A DNA stretch of 64,000 bases, taken from NCBI GenBank assembly GCA_036984305.1, contig BQWY01000001.1, positions 1,364,001 through 1,428,000 on the forward strand, read 5' to 3'. A model generated the notes under the pieces. That model did not search any database and was not told the origin of the DNA. It saw nothing but the letters and a program-made list of their open reading frames with translations. Position 1 is the stretch's first letter, and every line of letters starts with the position of its first letter. Both the position numbers and the translations under genes were made by a program. The stretch is from Nitrospira sp. GTDB lineage: Bacteria; Nitrospirota; Nitrospiria; Nitrospirales; Nitrospiraceae. Below, piece after piece: positions 32,430-39,252 of this stretch.

Positions 32430-33449
32430 GTGATCCTTCTCCTCGCCGACGCCACAGATCCATGGTCAACTCACGTCGAGCGGGAACTGATCCGCCGACA
32501 CCAACCGGTGTCACGAGTCGACCCCCGGTCCTTGTGCGGCGGGCTGTCGTTCGACTGGAGGCTCGAAGGTTCGAGCCGTTCCTCTTTCCACTCGATCACC
32601 CCGGATCATGTACCTGTGGAGGCTCGAGCCGAACTACGAGCCGTGCTGGTGCGTATGCAGATAGGAGCCCTGGAGCTGCCGGAGGACACTTTCAACTCCG
32701 AGGATCAGGTGTATGCGCAAATGGAATGGTCGGCCGCGCTCTTCGGGTGGCTCAACGCGTTGTCGTGCCCGGTGATCAACCCTCCTGTCCCCGGAAGGTC
32801 TGGTCGGCTGTTCCCGATGCAGGCCTCGGTACAAGGGGCTTTGTTGCAGCTTGGAGTCGCGGTGCCTCCTCATGCGGTGGCGTCCACTCGCGAGACTGTA
32901 CTCGAACACTATGCACAATGGAACGAGCTGGCGCGTGCGCAGTCGCTCGGCCCTGATGCGAAAGTTCACTACCTGCAGGGTGGTGACGGACATGCCGTCG
33001 TCGATGCCATGCTCGCGCACGGGCCGATACTGCTCCAAGCGGTGCCGGAGGGAAGCCCTGTGCGCGCCGTGGTGGTCGGCGAGGAAGTCATCGGCGGAAC
33101 GCGGCGGACGGCGGCGCAGGACGGATGCCTACGCGAGTCGATTTGGGACGCCGCACCTCTGCCGCCATCGCTGGCGAATGTCTGCCGCCGACTCGCAGGT
33201 GTGCTTGCACTTCCATTCGTTGACATCGAGATGGTCCAGGGCCACGAGGGGCAGCTGAGTTGCCTGGGGATCAGCGAGTCACCGGCGTATGGACAATACA
33301 GCGATAGACTGCGCCACTTGATTGTGGACCGCTTAGTGAATCTCTTGGACAACACCGAGGAGAGGCGTGCGCATGATCCTTATGTTTGGCCGACTCCGCG
33401 ATCCGATCACCGCCAGCCTGGCGGTGCAGCTTGCTGCCCGATCAGCTGA
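32430..33449 (+). CDS. Degenerate ATP-grasp protein, partner of the following ligase
   Basis: 339 residues. The start is set at GTG 32430 because GGGAGG lies eight bases upstream and the protein then begins M-I-L-L-L-A-D like ATP-grasp peptide ligases; upstream in-frame sequence looks non-coding. It aligns at its C-terminal part with the next gene: V-D-I-E (Asp265) corresponds to V-D-L-R there, and C-L-G-I-S-E-S-P-A (residues 278-286) to C-F-E-V-N-P-S-P-A. The Glu and Asn that bind magnesium are Gly280 and Ser282. It is probably a non-catalytic or altered partner that binds peptide or ligase. It overlaps the next gene by 77 bases in another frame. Confidence 0.65.
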   Translation: MILLLADATDPWSTHVERELIRRHQPVSRVDPRSLCGGLSFDWRLEGSSRSSFHSITPDHVPVEARAELRAVLVRMQIGALELPEDTFNSEDQVYAQMEWSAALFGWLNALSCPVINPPVPGRSGRLFPMQASVQGALLQLGVAVPPHAVASTRETVLEHYAQWNELARAQSLGPDAKVHYLQGGDGHAVVDAMLAHGPILLQAVPEGSPVRAVVVGEEVIGGTRRTAAQDGCLRESIWDAAPLPPSLANVCRRLAGVLALPFVDIEMVQGHEGQLSCLGISESPAYGQYSDRLRHLIVDRLVNLLDNTEERRAHDPYVWPTPRSDHRQPGGAACCPIS

Positions 33450-34296
33450 TCTGATCCTCGTCGAACCATGCGACGCGTCGACGGCACAACGGATCCTGTG
33501 GCAGGGCGATCAGGATGGGCTCCAGGGGCGTGTCCACATCGGCGAACGCTCCGTCGAAGCTCATGCCATTCGGTCCATGTACGTGCGGCAGATCGGAAGC
33601 GGCGCGGTCCGCACGCCCGAATCAGGCGCGGATCTCGGGTCGCGCGTCCGTGCCGAAAGTTTGTGGGCACTGACAGACGCGTATCGGGGGCTTGTGGTCA
33701 ATCGCCGAATGGCCAGCTGTACGAATGCCTCAAAACCATATCAACTCGACATGATTCGGCGGGAGGGATTTCGAGTGCCGCACACGATCGTAACGACCCG
33801 GCCGAATGCCGCACGCGCGTTTTGGCACGAGTTCCGAGGTGAGGTCATCTATAAGTCACTCAGCTCAGAGCGTTCGATCGTGAAGGCCATGACCCATGCA
33901 GATCTTCACAGATTGGAATTGATTTGTTCGTGTCCGGTCCAACTCCAGGAACGAATCCCCGGCGTGGACATCAGGGTGCATGTGATCGGCACGCGCATCT
34001 TTGCCACCGAAATTCGCTCTCACGCCGCGGACTACCGATATGCCGAGCTGGAAGGGGCGAGCCGGGAAATGCGCCCGATTCAGCTGCCCGATGAGGTGGC
34101 CAGCCGGTGCATGGAGCTCACGAAAACGCTGGGATTGGCCGTGGCGGGGGTCGATCTCCGGCGCACTCCGGGAGGGGAATATTGTTGCTTCGAGGTGAAT
34201 CCAAGTCCGGCCTTTCTGTGGTTCGAGGACATCACGGGCCAGCGGATTGGAGCGGCCATTGCGGATTTGCTGTGCAAGGGGGCGGTCTGGAACTAA
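33373..34296 (+). CDS. ATP-grasp peptide ligase (graspetide/RimK-like)
   Basis: 307 residues from ATG 33373, with GAGGAGAGG upstream. The ATP-grasp fold is indicated by K-S-L-S-S (Lys161), Q-E-R-I-P-G-V-D-I-R-V-H-V-I-G-T-R-I-F-A (about 192-211), Asp261 in V-D-L-R and the magnesium motif E-V-N-P-S-P (Glu274, Asn276). The end, F-L-W-F-E-D-I-T-G-Q, resembles graspetide ligases such as MvdD, which form lactam or ester links between Glu/Asp and Lys/Ser/Thr side chains of a precursor. In this cluster it is the only intact ATP-dependent bond-forming enzyme seen, so it is the best candidate for making the ring. Confidence 0.78.
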   Translation: MILMFGRLRDPITASLAVQLAARSADLILVEPCDASTAQRILWQGDQDGLQGRVHIGERSVEAHAIRSMYVRQIGSGAVRTPESGADLGSRVRAESLWALTDAYRGLVVNRRMASCTNASKPYQLDMIRREGFRVPHTIVTTRPNAARAFWHEFRGEVIYKSLSSERSIVKAMTHADLHRLELICSCPVQLQERIPGVDIRVHVIGTRIFATEIRSHAADYRYAELEGASREMRPIQLPDEVASRCMELTKTLGLAVAGVDLRRTPGGEYCCFEVNPSPAFLWFEDITGQRIGAAIADLLCKGAVWN

Positions 34297-34320
34297 ACCG
34301 ATTGCAGGAGGAAAACGAGC

Positions 34321-34791
34321 ATGACTGAGACGAAGACAGCGCCGAAAGGTCTCTTTATCCAATCCGACCTTCGCCCGGATGTGCATGCGGAGGTGGAGTC
34401 AACCGCGCTGCCCGGTGGCACCGGCGCCTCCACCGCAGAGATCGCCTCTGTAGCCAGCCATGTACTCACAGGGGCCGGCTATCCATCAGCATGCCAACGT
34501 TGGGATCCCAGTCTCTTCCTTGGCCGCGTGCTCACGCACAGTTGCGACGTGCAATTTACGGTGCTGGACGACGAAGCCGTTCTGCTCAACCTCACTAACG
34601 GTCATTACTACACGCTCAATCGTGTGGGCACGATGATCTGGGGGTCACTGGACGGTCGTCGGCCGCTCAATGACACGCTTGATCAATTATGCAAGCAGTT
34701 CGAAGTCGACCGGGGTCGGGCTCACGATGATTTGGTGGCTCTCGTCGTGCGTATGGAGCACGAAGGGTTACTTCAAGAGGAAAGGAGGTGA
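34321..34791 (+). CDS. PqqD-like leader-binding protein (B1/RRE) with N-terminal extension
   Basis: 156 residues, AGGAGG nine bases before the ATG. Residues about 70-152 form a PqqD-type RiPP recognition element: L-D-D-E-A-V-L-L-N-L-T-N-G-H-Y-Y-T-L-N-R-V-G, then a helical half ending V-R-M-E-H-E-G-L-L. Such proteins bind the leader peptide and present it to the modifying enzymes; in lasso systems this is the B1 role. The first ~65 residues are an unfamiliar extension. The stop is five bases before the first precursor gene, and a perfect ribosome site for that gene spans the stop. Confidence 0.82.
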   Translation: MTETKTAPKGLFIQSDLRPDVHAEVESTALPGGTGASTAEIASVASHVLTGAGYPSACQRWDPSLFLGRVLTHSCDVQFTVLDDEAVLLNLTNGHYYTLNRVGTMIWGSLDGRRPLNDTLDQLCKQFEVDRGRAHDDLVALVVRMEHEGLLQEERR

Positions 34792-34796
34792 TTCGG

Positions 34797-34934
34797 ATGC
34801 AAAAGCAAGGGCAGAAGCAGGCGTACGCTGAGCCCGTTCTCGTGAAGCGCGAGCAGCTGCGGGATGTGACCGCAGGCAATGGCGTGAAGTACAGGGAGAA
34901 GCTGCTCGACAAGTTTAGCGATGTACCTCTGTAA
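34797..34934 (+). CDS. RiPP precursor peptide 1 with lasso-type leader
   Basis: 45 residues, ATG preceded by AAAGGAGGTGAT, a near-perfect ribosome site. The leader (residues 1-26) holds Y-A-E-P-V-L (YxxPxL, Tyr10-Leu15) and ends V-T-A, with Thr at the penultimate position, both hallmarks of lasso leaders. The predicted core is GNGVKYREKLLDKFSDVPL (34875-34931): Gly1 and Glu8 are exactly placed for an eight-residue macrolactam. Lys5, Glu8, Lys9, Asp12, Lys13 and Asp16 also offer side-chain crosslinks for an ATP-grasp ligase. It shares A-Y-x-x-P-V-L-V-K-R-E-Q-L-R-D-V-T-A-G and core K-Y-R-E-K with precursor 2. Confidence 0.85.
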   Translation: MQKQGQKQAYAEPVLVKREQLRDVTAGNGVKYREKLLDKFSDVPL

Positions 34935-34955
34935 CTCGTGAATTCTAGAGGAGAG

Positions 34956-34982
34956 GGGAGCTGATGATCTTGTCGAGCTCCC
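34956..34982 (+). other. Hairpin between the two precursor genes
   Basis: GGGAGCT (34956-34962) pairs with AGCTCCC (34976-34982) across a 13-base loop and is followed by TATTT. It could stabilise or partly terminate the precursor 1 message. An in-frame ATG for precursor 2 (34964) lies in the loop. Confidence 0.4.
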
Positions 34983-35011
34983 TATTTCAGGCCAGAAAGG
35001 AGGTGATTGAG

Positions 35012-35128
35012 ATGCTGAAGAAGCAAGCGTACACGGCGCCGGTGCTCGTCAAGCGCGAGCAGCTGCGCGACGTCACCGCGGGCGTGAGCGGGAAGTATCG
35101 CGAGAAGTATTTTGAATTCCCGCGCTAG
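35012..35128 (+). CDS. RiPP precursor peptide 2 with lasso-type leader
   Basis: 38 residues, ATG preceded by AAAGGAGGTGAT. Leader residues 1-23 contain Y-T-A-P-V-L (Tyr7-Leu12) and end V-T-A. The predicted core is GVSGKYREKYFEFPR (35081-35125), again with Gly1 and Glu8. Nucleotides differ from precursor 1 at many third codon positions (for example cgg/cgc, gat/gac, gtg/gtc, gca/gcg) while the leader protein is the same, which shows selection on the peptide. A longer in-frame start at 34964 would add 16 residues but is less likely. Confidence 0.85.
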   Translation: MLKKQAYTAPVLVKREQLRDVTAGVSGKYREKYFEFPR

Positions 35129-35145
35129 ACACTCGCACGAGTGAA

Positions 35146-35174
35146 GGTGGCCGGCGCGTACGAGCCGGTCCACC
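35146..35174 (+). other. Strong hairpin after precursor 2
   Basis: GGTGGCCGGC (35146-35155) pairs with GCCGG-T-CCACC (35164-35174), a ten-base GC-rich stem with one bulge and an 8-base loop, in the 95-base gap before the kinase gene. There is no T run, so it more likely protects or attenuates the message than ends it. This would allow high precursor expression relative to the downstream enzymes. Confidence 0.45.
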
Positions 35175-35223
35175 GATCCAGCTGTGGTCATCCAGGGTTA
35201 CGCGCACGCGGAGGGACATATAC

Positions 35224-36264
35224 ATGTCATCCACTTTTATGATGACGGATAAAGAACTCAGATACTGCGTCCATGGGGTCGACGTCAGAATCGTGACGGA
35301 TTCGCACTTGTTCATCGAACCTGCCACGACCTTGCTCCGGTACTTCCGATGGGACGCGTCACCCTCGGCACGGGAAGTCTCCCTGCACCTGATGGGACAC
35401 GAGCATCGCAACCAAATTCCGATACGCGTCCCGGTCGACGCGGAACCACTCTGCAACAAGTCCGGCACGGCCGTGGGTGATGCCCTGCGTCAGAATTGGG
35501 CGTGCACGATTTCACGCGCTGGCCGAACGCTCTTCGCCGATTTTCACGAACAGGGGCTAGTGGTCATCGACTCCGAGAAGGGCGAGGCTCACGCGTTTCT
35601 GGTGCGACCGGAAGCCATGCACGCCGATATTCTCGACAGCTATGTCCATTTCATGCTGACCGAACTTCTCCGATATCACGGTCTCTTTACGATGCATGCG
35701 ACCTCGTTGGAGAAGCACGGCCTGGGAGTGCTGATTCCCGGATTCAGCGGACGCGGGAAGACCACGACCTTTCTCTCCCTGCTGCGATCCGGGTATCGAT
35801 ATCTCTCCGACGATCATCCCATGCTGCGCGATGCCGGCGGAGAGATAGAGTTGCTGTCCTTTCCGATGAAGGTGGACGTGACCGAGCACACCATTTCGTT
35901 CTTTCCGGAGTTGCGCGAGGCAGGGGTCGGCGTCCTTCAGCCGGGGCCACGGAAACAATTCTTCTATGTCGAGGATGTGTACGCTCAGGCTGCCATCGGG
36001 AATCGATGCAAGCCGGCACTCATTCTCTTCCCTCATGTCGTCGATGCGGAACGCTCTTCTCTCGAGCGCTTGCCTAAGAGTCAGGTCATGCAGGATTTGC
36101 TGCCTCAGGGGCTCGTGGCGTACGACCGGGACCTCGCGGGGCGACAATTTCAAGTCCTCGCAAAGTTGGCGTCCCAGGTCGACTGCTACCGTCTGAACTT
36201 CGGGCGGGATGTCTTGGGGCTGCCGGCGCTTATCGACCCCTTACTAGAGGCCGCCCACACATGA
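35224..36264 (+). CDS. HPr-kinase-like protein of RiPP clusters
   Basis: 346 residues. The C-terminal half carries a P-loop G-F-S-G-R-G-K-T-T (residues 173-181) and an S-D-D-H motif (195-198) of the HPr kinase/phosphorylase fold. HPr-kinase homologues occur in lasso clusters, where one type phosphorylates a serine of the peptide. The N-terminal ~150 residues lack the usual HprK domain. Possible acceptors here are Ser15 of core 1, Ser3 of core 2 and Tyr6 of both. The stop overlaps the next gene start (ATGA). Confidence 0.75.
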   Translation: MSSTFMMTDKELRYCVHGVDVRIVTDSHLFIEPATTLLRYFRWDASPSAREVSLHLMGHEHRNQIPIRVPVDAEPLCNKSGTAVGDALRQNWACTISRAGRTLFADFHEQGLVVIDSEKGEAHAFLVRPEAMHADILDSYVHFMLTELLRYHGLFTMHATSLEKHGLGVLIPGFSGRGKTTTFLSLLRSGYRYLSDDHPMLRDAGGEIELLSFPMKVDVTEHTISFFPELREAGVGVLQPGPRKQFFYVEDVYAQAAIGNRCKPALILFPHVVDAERSSLERLPKSQVMQDLLPQGLVAYDRDLAGRQFQVLAKLASQVDCYRLNFGRDVLGLPALIDPLLEAAHT

Positions 36265-37481
36265 TTCGTCTGTTGCCACCCGCCATGAGTCGAGAGGCGC
36301 TCCTGGTCTCGCTGTGTGCCCGCACGAGTCTGGATCCCGGATGTGAAGGGCGAATTCGCCAATTGGCTCAGGGGGCGACGGACTGGGCGTGCGTCGCCGA
36401 GATCGCCAAGTGGCACGGCGTGGCACCGCTGGTATATCGGAACCTCACCCGGGTGTGTCGGGATCGGGTCCTGCCGATTGTGCTCGATGACCTGAAGCAA
36501 TATTACCAGGCCTCGGCCATGCTCGGGCATTCGCTGGCCAAGGATCTCGCGCTGCTCTGTCAATCGTTTGCCGTCCGTGGCATACCCGCCGTTCCGTTCA
36601 AGGGCCTGACTTTGGCCCAGACCGCCTATGGAGACATCGCCGCACGCGAGTGTGGGGATATCGATATGATCGTGCACCGTGAAGATCTCCCTCGCGCGCG
36701 CCTCGTGCTCGAGCGCGAAGGCTACGAATGCGCGACAGACGATGCGGCTAAGGCCTCGGATCCGGACGACGCCTTCAATCTCTATATCAAACGAGCCCGC
36801 GGGGTGACGGTTGATTTACAGTGGGTCATGGCCGACGGGTCCTTTTCATTCCGTCTCGACCGCCCGCAATTTTGGCAGCGTCTTCGGACGGTGGCGATCT
36901 CCGGTACCGAGGTCAAGGCGTTGGCGCCCGAGGATTTGCTGTTGGTCCTGTGCGTTCACGGCGCAAAACACGTGTTCGAACAACTCAAATGGATCGGTGA
37001 CCTAGGGGAGCTCCTGCGCCGCCATCCGAATTTTGATTGGGCCTACTTCGAACGGACTGCAAAGGAATGGTCCTGCTGGCGGATGGCTCTCGTGGGTCTG
37101 ACCTTGGCGCGAACGCTCTGGGGAGCATCACTGCCTGGACGAATAGAGCGAGCCATCATGGATGACGGAGAGGTGCCGGCCCTGGCTCGACGCATGCCCA
37201 AAACCCTGCTGAGCGATCCCAGTTACGGGTTAGGCGAGGGGGAGAGGGAAGTGTTTTTCTTCGCCACCAAGGACTCGCGGTGGCATCAATGGCGGCACGG
37301 CCTTGCTCTCAGCCGAGATCGAAGCCCCAGTTTAGCCGTCGATCATCCGTGGCTGCCGGCCTGGAGGCGTCTGCAAGGGGTTCATCGGGCCATAGACCCT
37401 ATGAGGGACATGCTAAAGCGGATGATCCCGTCGGCAACCATTCGACAGCGTATCACTCAATGGCTGCTTCCCGCGTCGTAA
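36261..37481 (+). CDS. Nucleotidyltransferase-fold protein (NTP_transf_5-like)
   Basis: 406 residues. The region F-K-G-L-T-L-A-Q-T-A-Y-G-D-I-A-A-R-E-C-G-D-I-D-M-I-V (about residues 113-138, cited in parts) has the G-D-I-D aspartates of the nucleotidyltransferase fold. This family is a frequent neighbour of lasso B1/B2 and HPr-kinase genes, but its reaction is largely uncharacterised. It may transfer a nucleotide to the peptide or to a phosphate placed by the kinase. It overlaps the kinase gene by four bases and is the last gene of the cluster. Confidence 0.75.
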   Translation: MIRLLPPAMSREALLVSLCARTSLDPGCEGRIRQLAQGATDWACVAEIAKWHGVAPLVYRNLTRVCRDRVLPIVLDDLKQYYQASAMLGHSLAKDLALLCQSFAVRGIPAVPFKGLTLAQTAYGDIAARECGDIDMIVHREDLPRARLVLEREGYECATDDAAKASDPDDAFNLYIKRARGVTVDLQWVMADGSFSFRLDRPQFWQRLRTVAISGTEVKALAPEDLLLVLCVHGAKHVFEQLKWIGDLGELLRRHPNFDWAYFERTAKEWSCWRMALVGLTLARTLWGASLPGRIERAIMDDGEVPALARRMPKTLLSDPSYGLGEGEREVFFFATKDSRWHQWRHGLALSRDRSPSLAVDHPWLPAWRRLQGVHRAIDPMRDMLKRMIPSATIRQRITQWLLPAS

Positions 37482-37813
37482 TCTTTCTTCCATATGTCCC
37501 CATCCGACGACGTGACGCTGAGTGACACATCGAGACGGTCATCCAAAGGCCGGCGAGTCAACCGGCACAGTTGGCCGTCGGCTCCTCCATGCCCGCCACG
37601 ATTCAGTTCGGTAACGGAGCTGGTTTCTCGTGTTGAATCCCCCCTCGCGTGAACTTATTCTCCAGTCGACGGTCGGATCGGTTGCTGCTCAAAAATAGCA
37701 CGTGCTAGGATGCCTCCAGAGCTTATATCGAGTGCGCTCCTCTTTGAACAGGAGATGCTCCAAGCTCCCAGATTGACAGTGGCGCTCGCGACTACATTGA
37801 GGGAGGAGAAGCG
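37482..37813. other. Intergenic region after the RiPP cluster
   Basis: 332 bases without a gene. A TTGCTG-N18-TAGGAT arrangement at about 37681-37710 could be the promoter of the thioredoxin-like gene. An imperfect inverted repeat around 37543-37580 could mark the end of the RiPP transcript. The TTGACA at about 37774 has no matching -10. No RNA gene was recognised. Confidence 0.35.
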
Positions 37814-38350
37814 ATGAAACGACTCACAATAGCCCTATTGGCACTGGCGTTCCCGATGATCGTGACTCACGTGGCTCTGGCGGCGGGATTGTTCAAAATA
37901 GGTGAACAAGCACCGACCTTCTCTCTCCAATCTTTGGAAGGAGAGGCGATGTCATTGGACGACCTGAAGGGAAAGGTCGTGGTGCTTGGGCTCTTTCACA
38001 TCTGCGAGCCGTGTCTCTTGCAGGGTACCAATCTGCAAAAGGTTCACGAAGCGGTACAAGGCAAGAACGTGATGGTTGTGGGCGTCAACTCCTCCGGGGA
38101 CTCCAAAGAGGACGTGACGGAATTCCTCGCTCAGTTCCCCGTGAAGGTGACGTATCCCTACCTTCTCGATCCCAAAAAAGTGACGGATAAGCTGTACGGG
38201 GGCGGGAAATTCATTCCGAACGTGTATGTCATCGATCAGACGGGCACGATCCGTTGGCAGCGGGTGGGAAATATGGATTTGGCCGGGGCCGAAGTGATTC
38301 TCCGGGAGGTTAACCGGCTTCTGTCTTCGTCGCCATCCGGCGGGGTCTGA
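37814..38350 (+). CDS. Exported TlpA/ResA-like thioredoxin-fold protein
   Basis: 178 residues, GGGAGGAG before the ATG. Signal peptide (cleavage near A-L-A/A-G, residue 23), then a redoxin domain with C-E-P-C at residues 64-67. The rest follows the AhpC/TlpA pattern (L-K-G-K-V-V-V-L-G-L-F; cis-proline region F-I-P-N-V-Y-V-I near residue 135). It should reduce periplasmic disulfides or haem-binding cysteines. Usual TlpA proteins have W-C-x-x-C; here His-Ile replaces the usual residues before the first Cys. First of a run of accessory genes. Confidence 0.8.
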   Translation: MKRLTIALLALAFPMIVTHVALAAGLFKIGEQAPTFSLQSLEGEAMSLDDLKGKVVVLGLFHICEPCLLQGTNLQKVHEAVQGKNVMVVGVNSSGDSKEDVTEFLAQFPVKVTYPYLLDPKKVTDKLYGGGKFIPNVYVIDQTGTIRWQRVGNMDLAGAEVILREVNRLLSSSPSGGV

Positions 38351-38388
38351 GCGGGCTTTATTTGCAGAGGGTGCGGAAAGGAATACAT

Positions 38389-38628
38389 ATGGATGAGGCG
38401 GAGGCAGGAAAAGCACAGTTCCTGGAGTTGGTTAAGAATTTGGATCCGGCCGTACAGGTGGTGATTCCCACGGCGGCTTCCAACAGCGTCTATCTGATCT
38501 CTTTGACGAAGGGGCCAAACCGAAGATTTATCTCATTGCCCGAAGACGATATTTTGGACCTCCCCCAGGAAGCGGATATTCAGACCAAAGTCAGGGAGCT
38601 TGTCCGGAATGCCATTTCAGGGTTGTAG
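38389..38628 (+). CDS. Small conserved-looking protein, unknown
   Basis: 79 residues from ATG 38389, with GGAAAGGA upstream. Mixed alpha/beta character, no signal peptide, no membrane segment, no cysteines. It sits 38 bases after the thioredoxin-like gene and 18 bases before the metallo-beta-lactamase-like gene, so it is probably in the same operon. Function not recognised. Confidence 0.55.
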   Translation: MDEAEAGKAQFLELVKNLDPAVQVVIPTAASNSVYLISLTKGPNRRFISLPEDDILDLPQEADIQTKVRELVRNAISGL

Positions 38629-38646
38629 CCTTACCGGCGCGTCGTT

Positions 38647-39246
38647 ATGCTGAAACCCATACTTCCGAATATCTGGGAGTGGTCATGGTTCTCCGAGGAG
38701 AAGCAACTGAATTTCAACGGCCACCTGCTCACCGTCGGCGAGCACCGGATTCTCGTGGATCCGCCGCCGCTTTTACCGGACGAGAAGACACAGGTCAAAC
38801 GTATTGGGACGATTGACTATATCGTCCTGACGAATCGGGATCATGTTCGTGAAGCTGCTGACAACCAACGTGAATTCGGCTGTCACCTCTACGTGCCGGA
38901 ACTGGACGCAGCACAGATGGAGGTGAAGGCCACGCGGACATACAAAGACGGAGAGTTGTTACCGGGCGGATTGTGGTCGATTCAGCTGAGGGACCAAAAA
39001 TCGCCTGGTGAGTCTGCGCTGTTTCTCCAGCAAGGTAAGGGAGTGCTCCTCGTCGGTGACGCGTTGATCGGGAAGCCGGCGGGAGCGGTGTGCATGCTAC
39101 CGGCCGAAAAGTACTCTGACGCGGTCAAAGCGAAGGACGCACTTCGGCGGCTGCTGAAGTACCAATTCGAGGCGTTGCTAGTCGGTGATGGCGAGTCGAT
39201 CGTCTCAGATGCCAAACCGGTTGTGGCGGCGTTTCTCGGGTCGTGA
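38647..39246 (+). CDS. Metallo-beta-lactamase-fold protein lacking metal ligands
   Basis: 199 residues. The secondary-structure order and the segments G-E-H-R-I-L-V-D-P, I-D-Y-I-V-L-T-N-R-D-H and G-V-L-L-V-G-D-A-L-I-G are those of the metallo-beta-lactamase fold. However, the H-x-H-x-D-H signature is replaced by T-N-R-D-H-V-R-E and the late histidines are missing. It is probably a non-hydrolytic binding or sensor protein. It lies in the small accessory run between the thioredoxin-like and TPR genes. Confidence 0.6.
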   Translation: MLKPILPNIWEWSWFSEEKQLNFNGHLLTVGEHRILVDPPPLLPDEKTQVKRIGTIDYIVLTNRDHVREAADNQREFGCHLYVPELDAAQMEVKATRTYKDGELLPGGLWSIQLRDQKSPGESALFLQQGKGVLLVGDALIGKPAGAVCMLPAEKYSDAVKAKDALRRLLKYQFEALLVGDGESIVSDAKPVVAAFLGS

Positions 39247-39252
39247 GGGTTC

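Noticed and set aside
32291-32956. 221-codon plus-strand frame overlapping the first ATP-grasp gene
   Set aside because: Composition is Arg/Gly-rich as expected for an out-of-frame reading; the ATP-grasp frame has homology to the next gene.
34797-35128. Interpretation of the precursors as ordinary lasso peptides with a hidden cyclase in the window
   Set aside because: No asparagine-synthetase-like frame of suitable size or motif exists on either strand. A distant copy elsewhere in the genome cannot be excluded.
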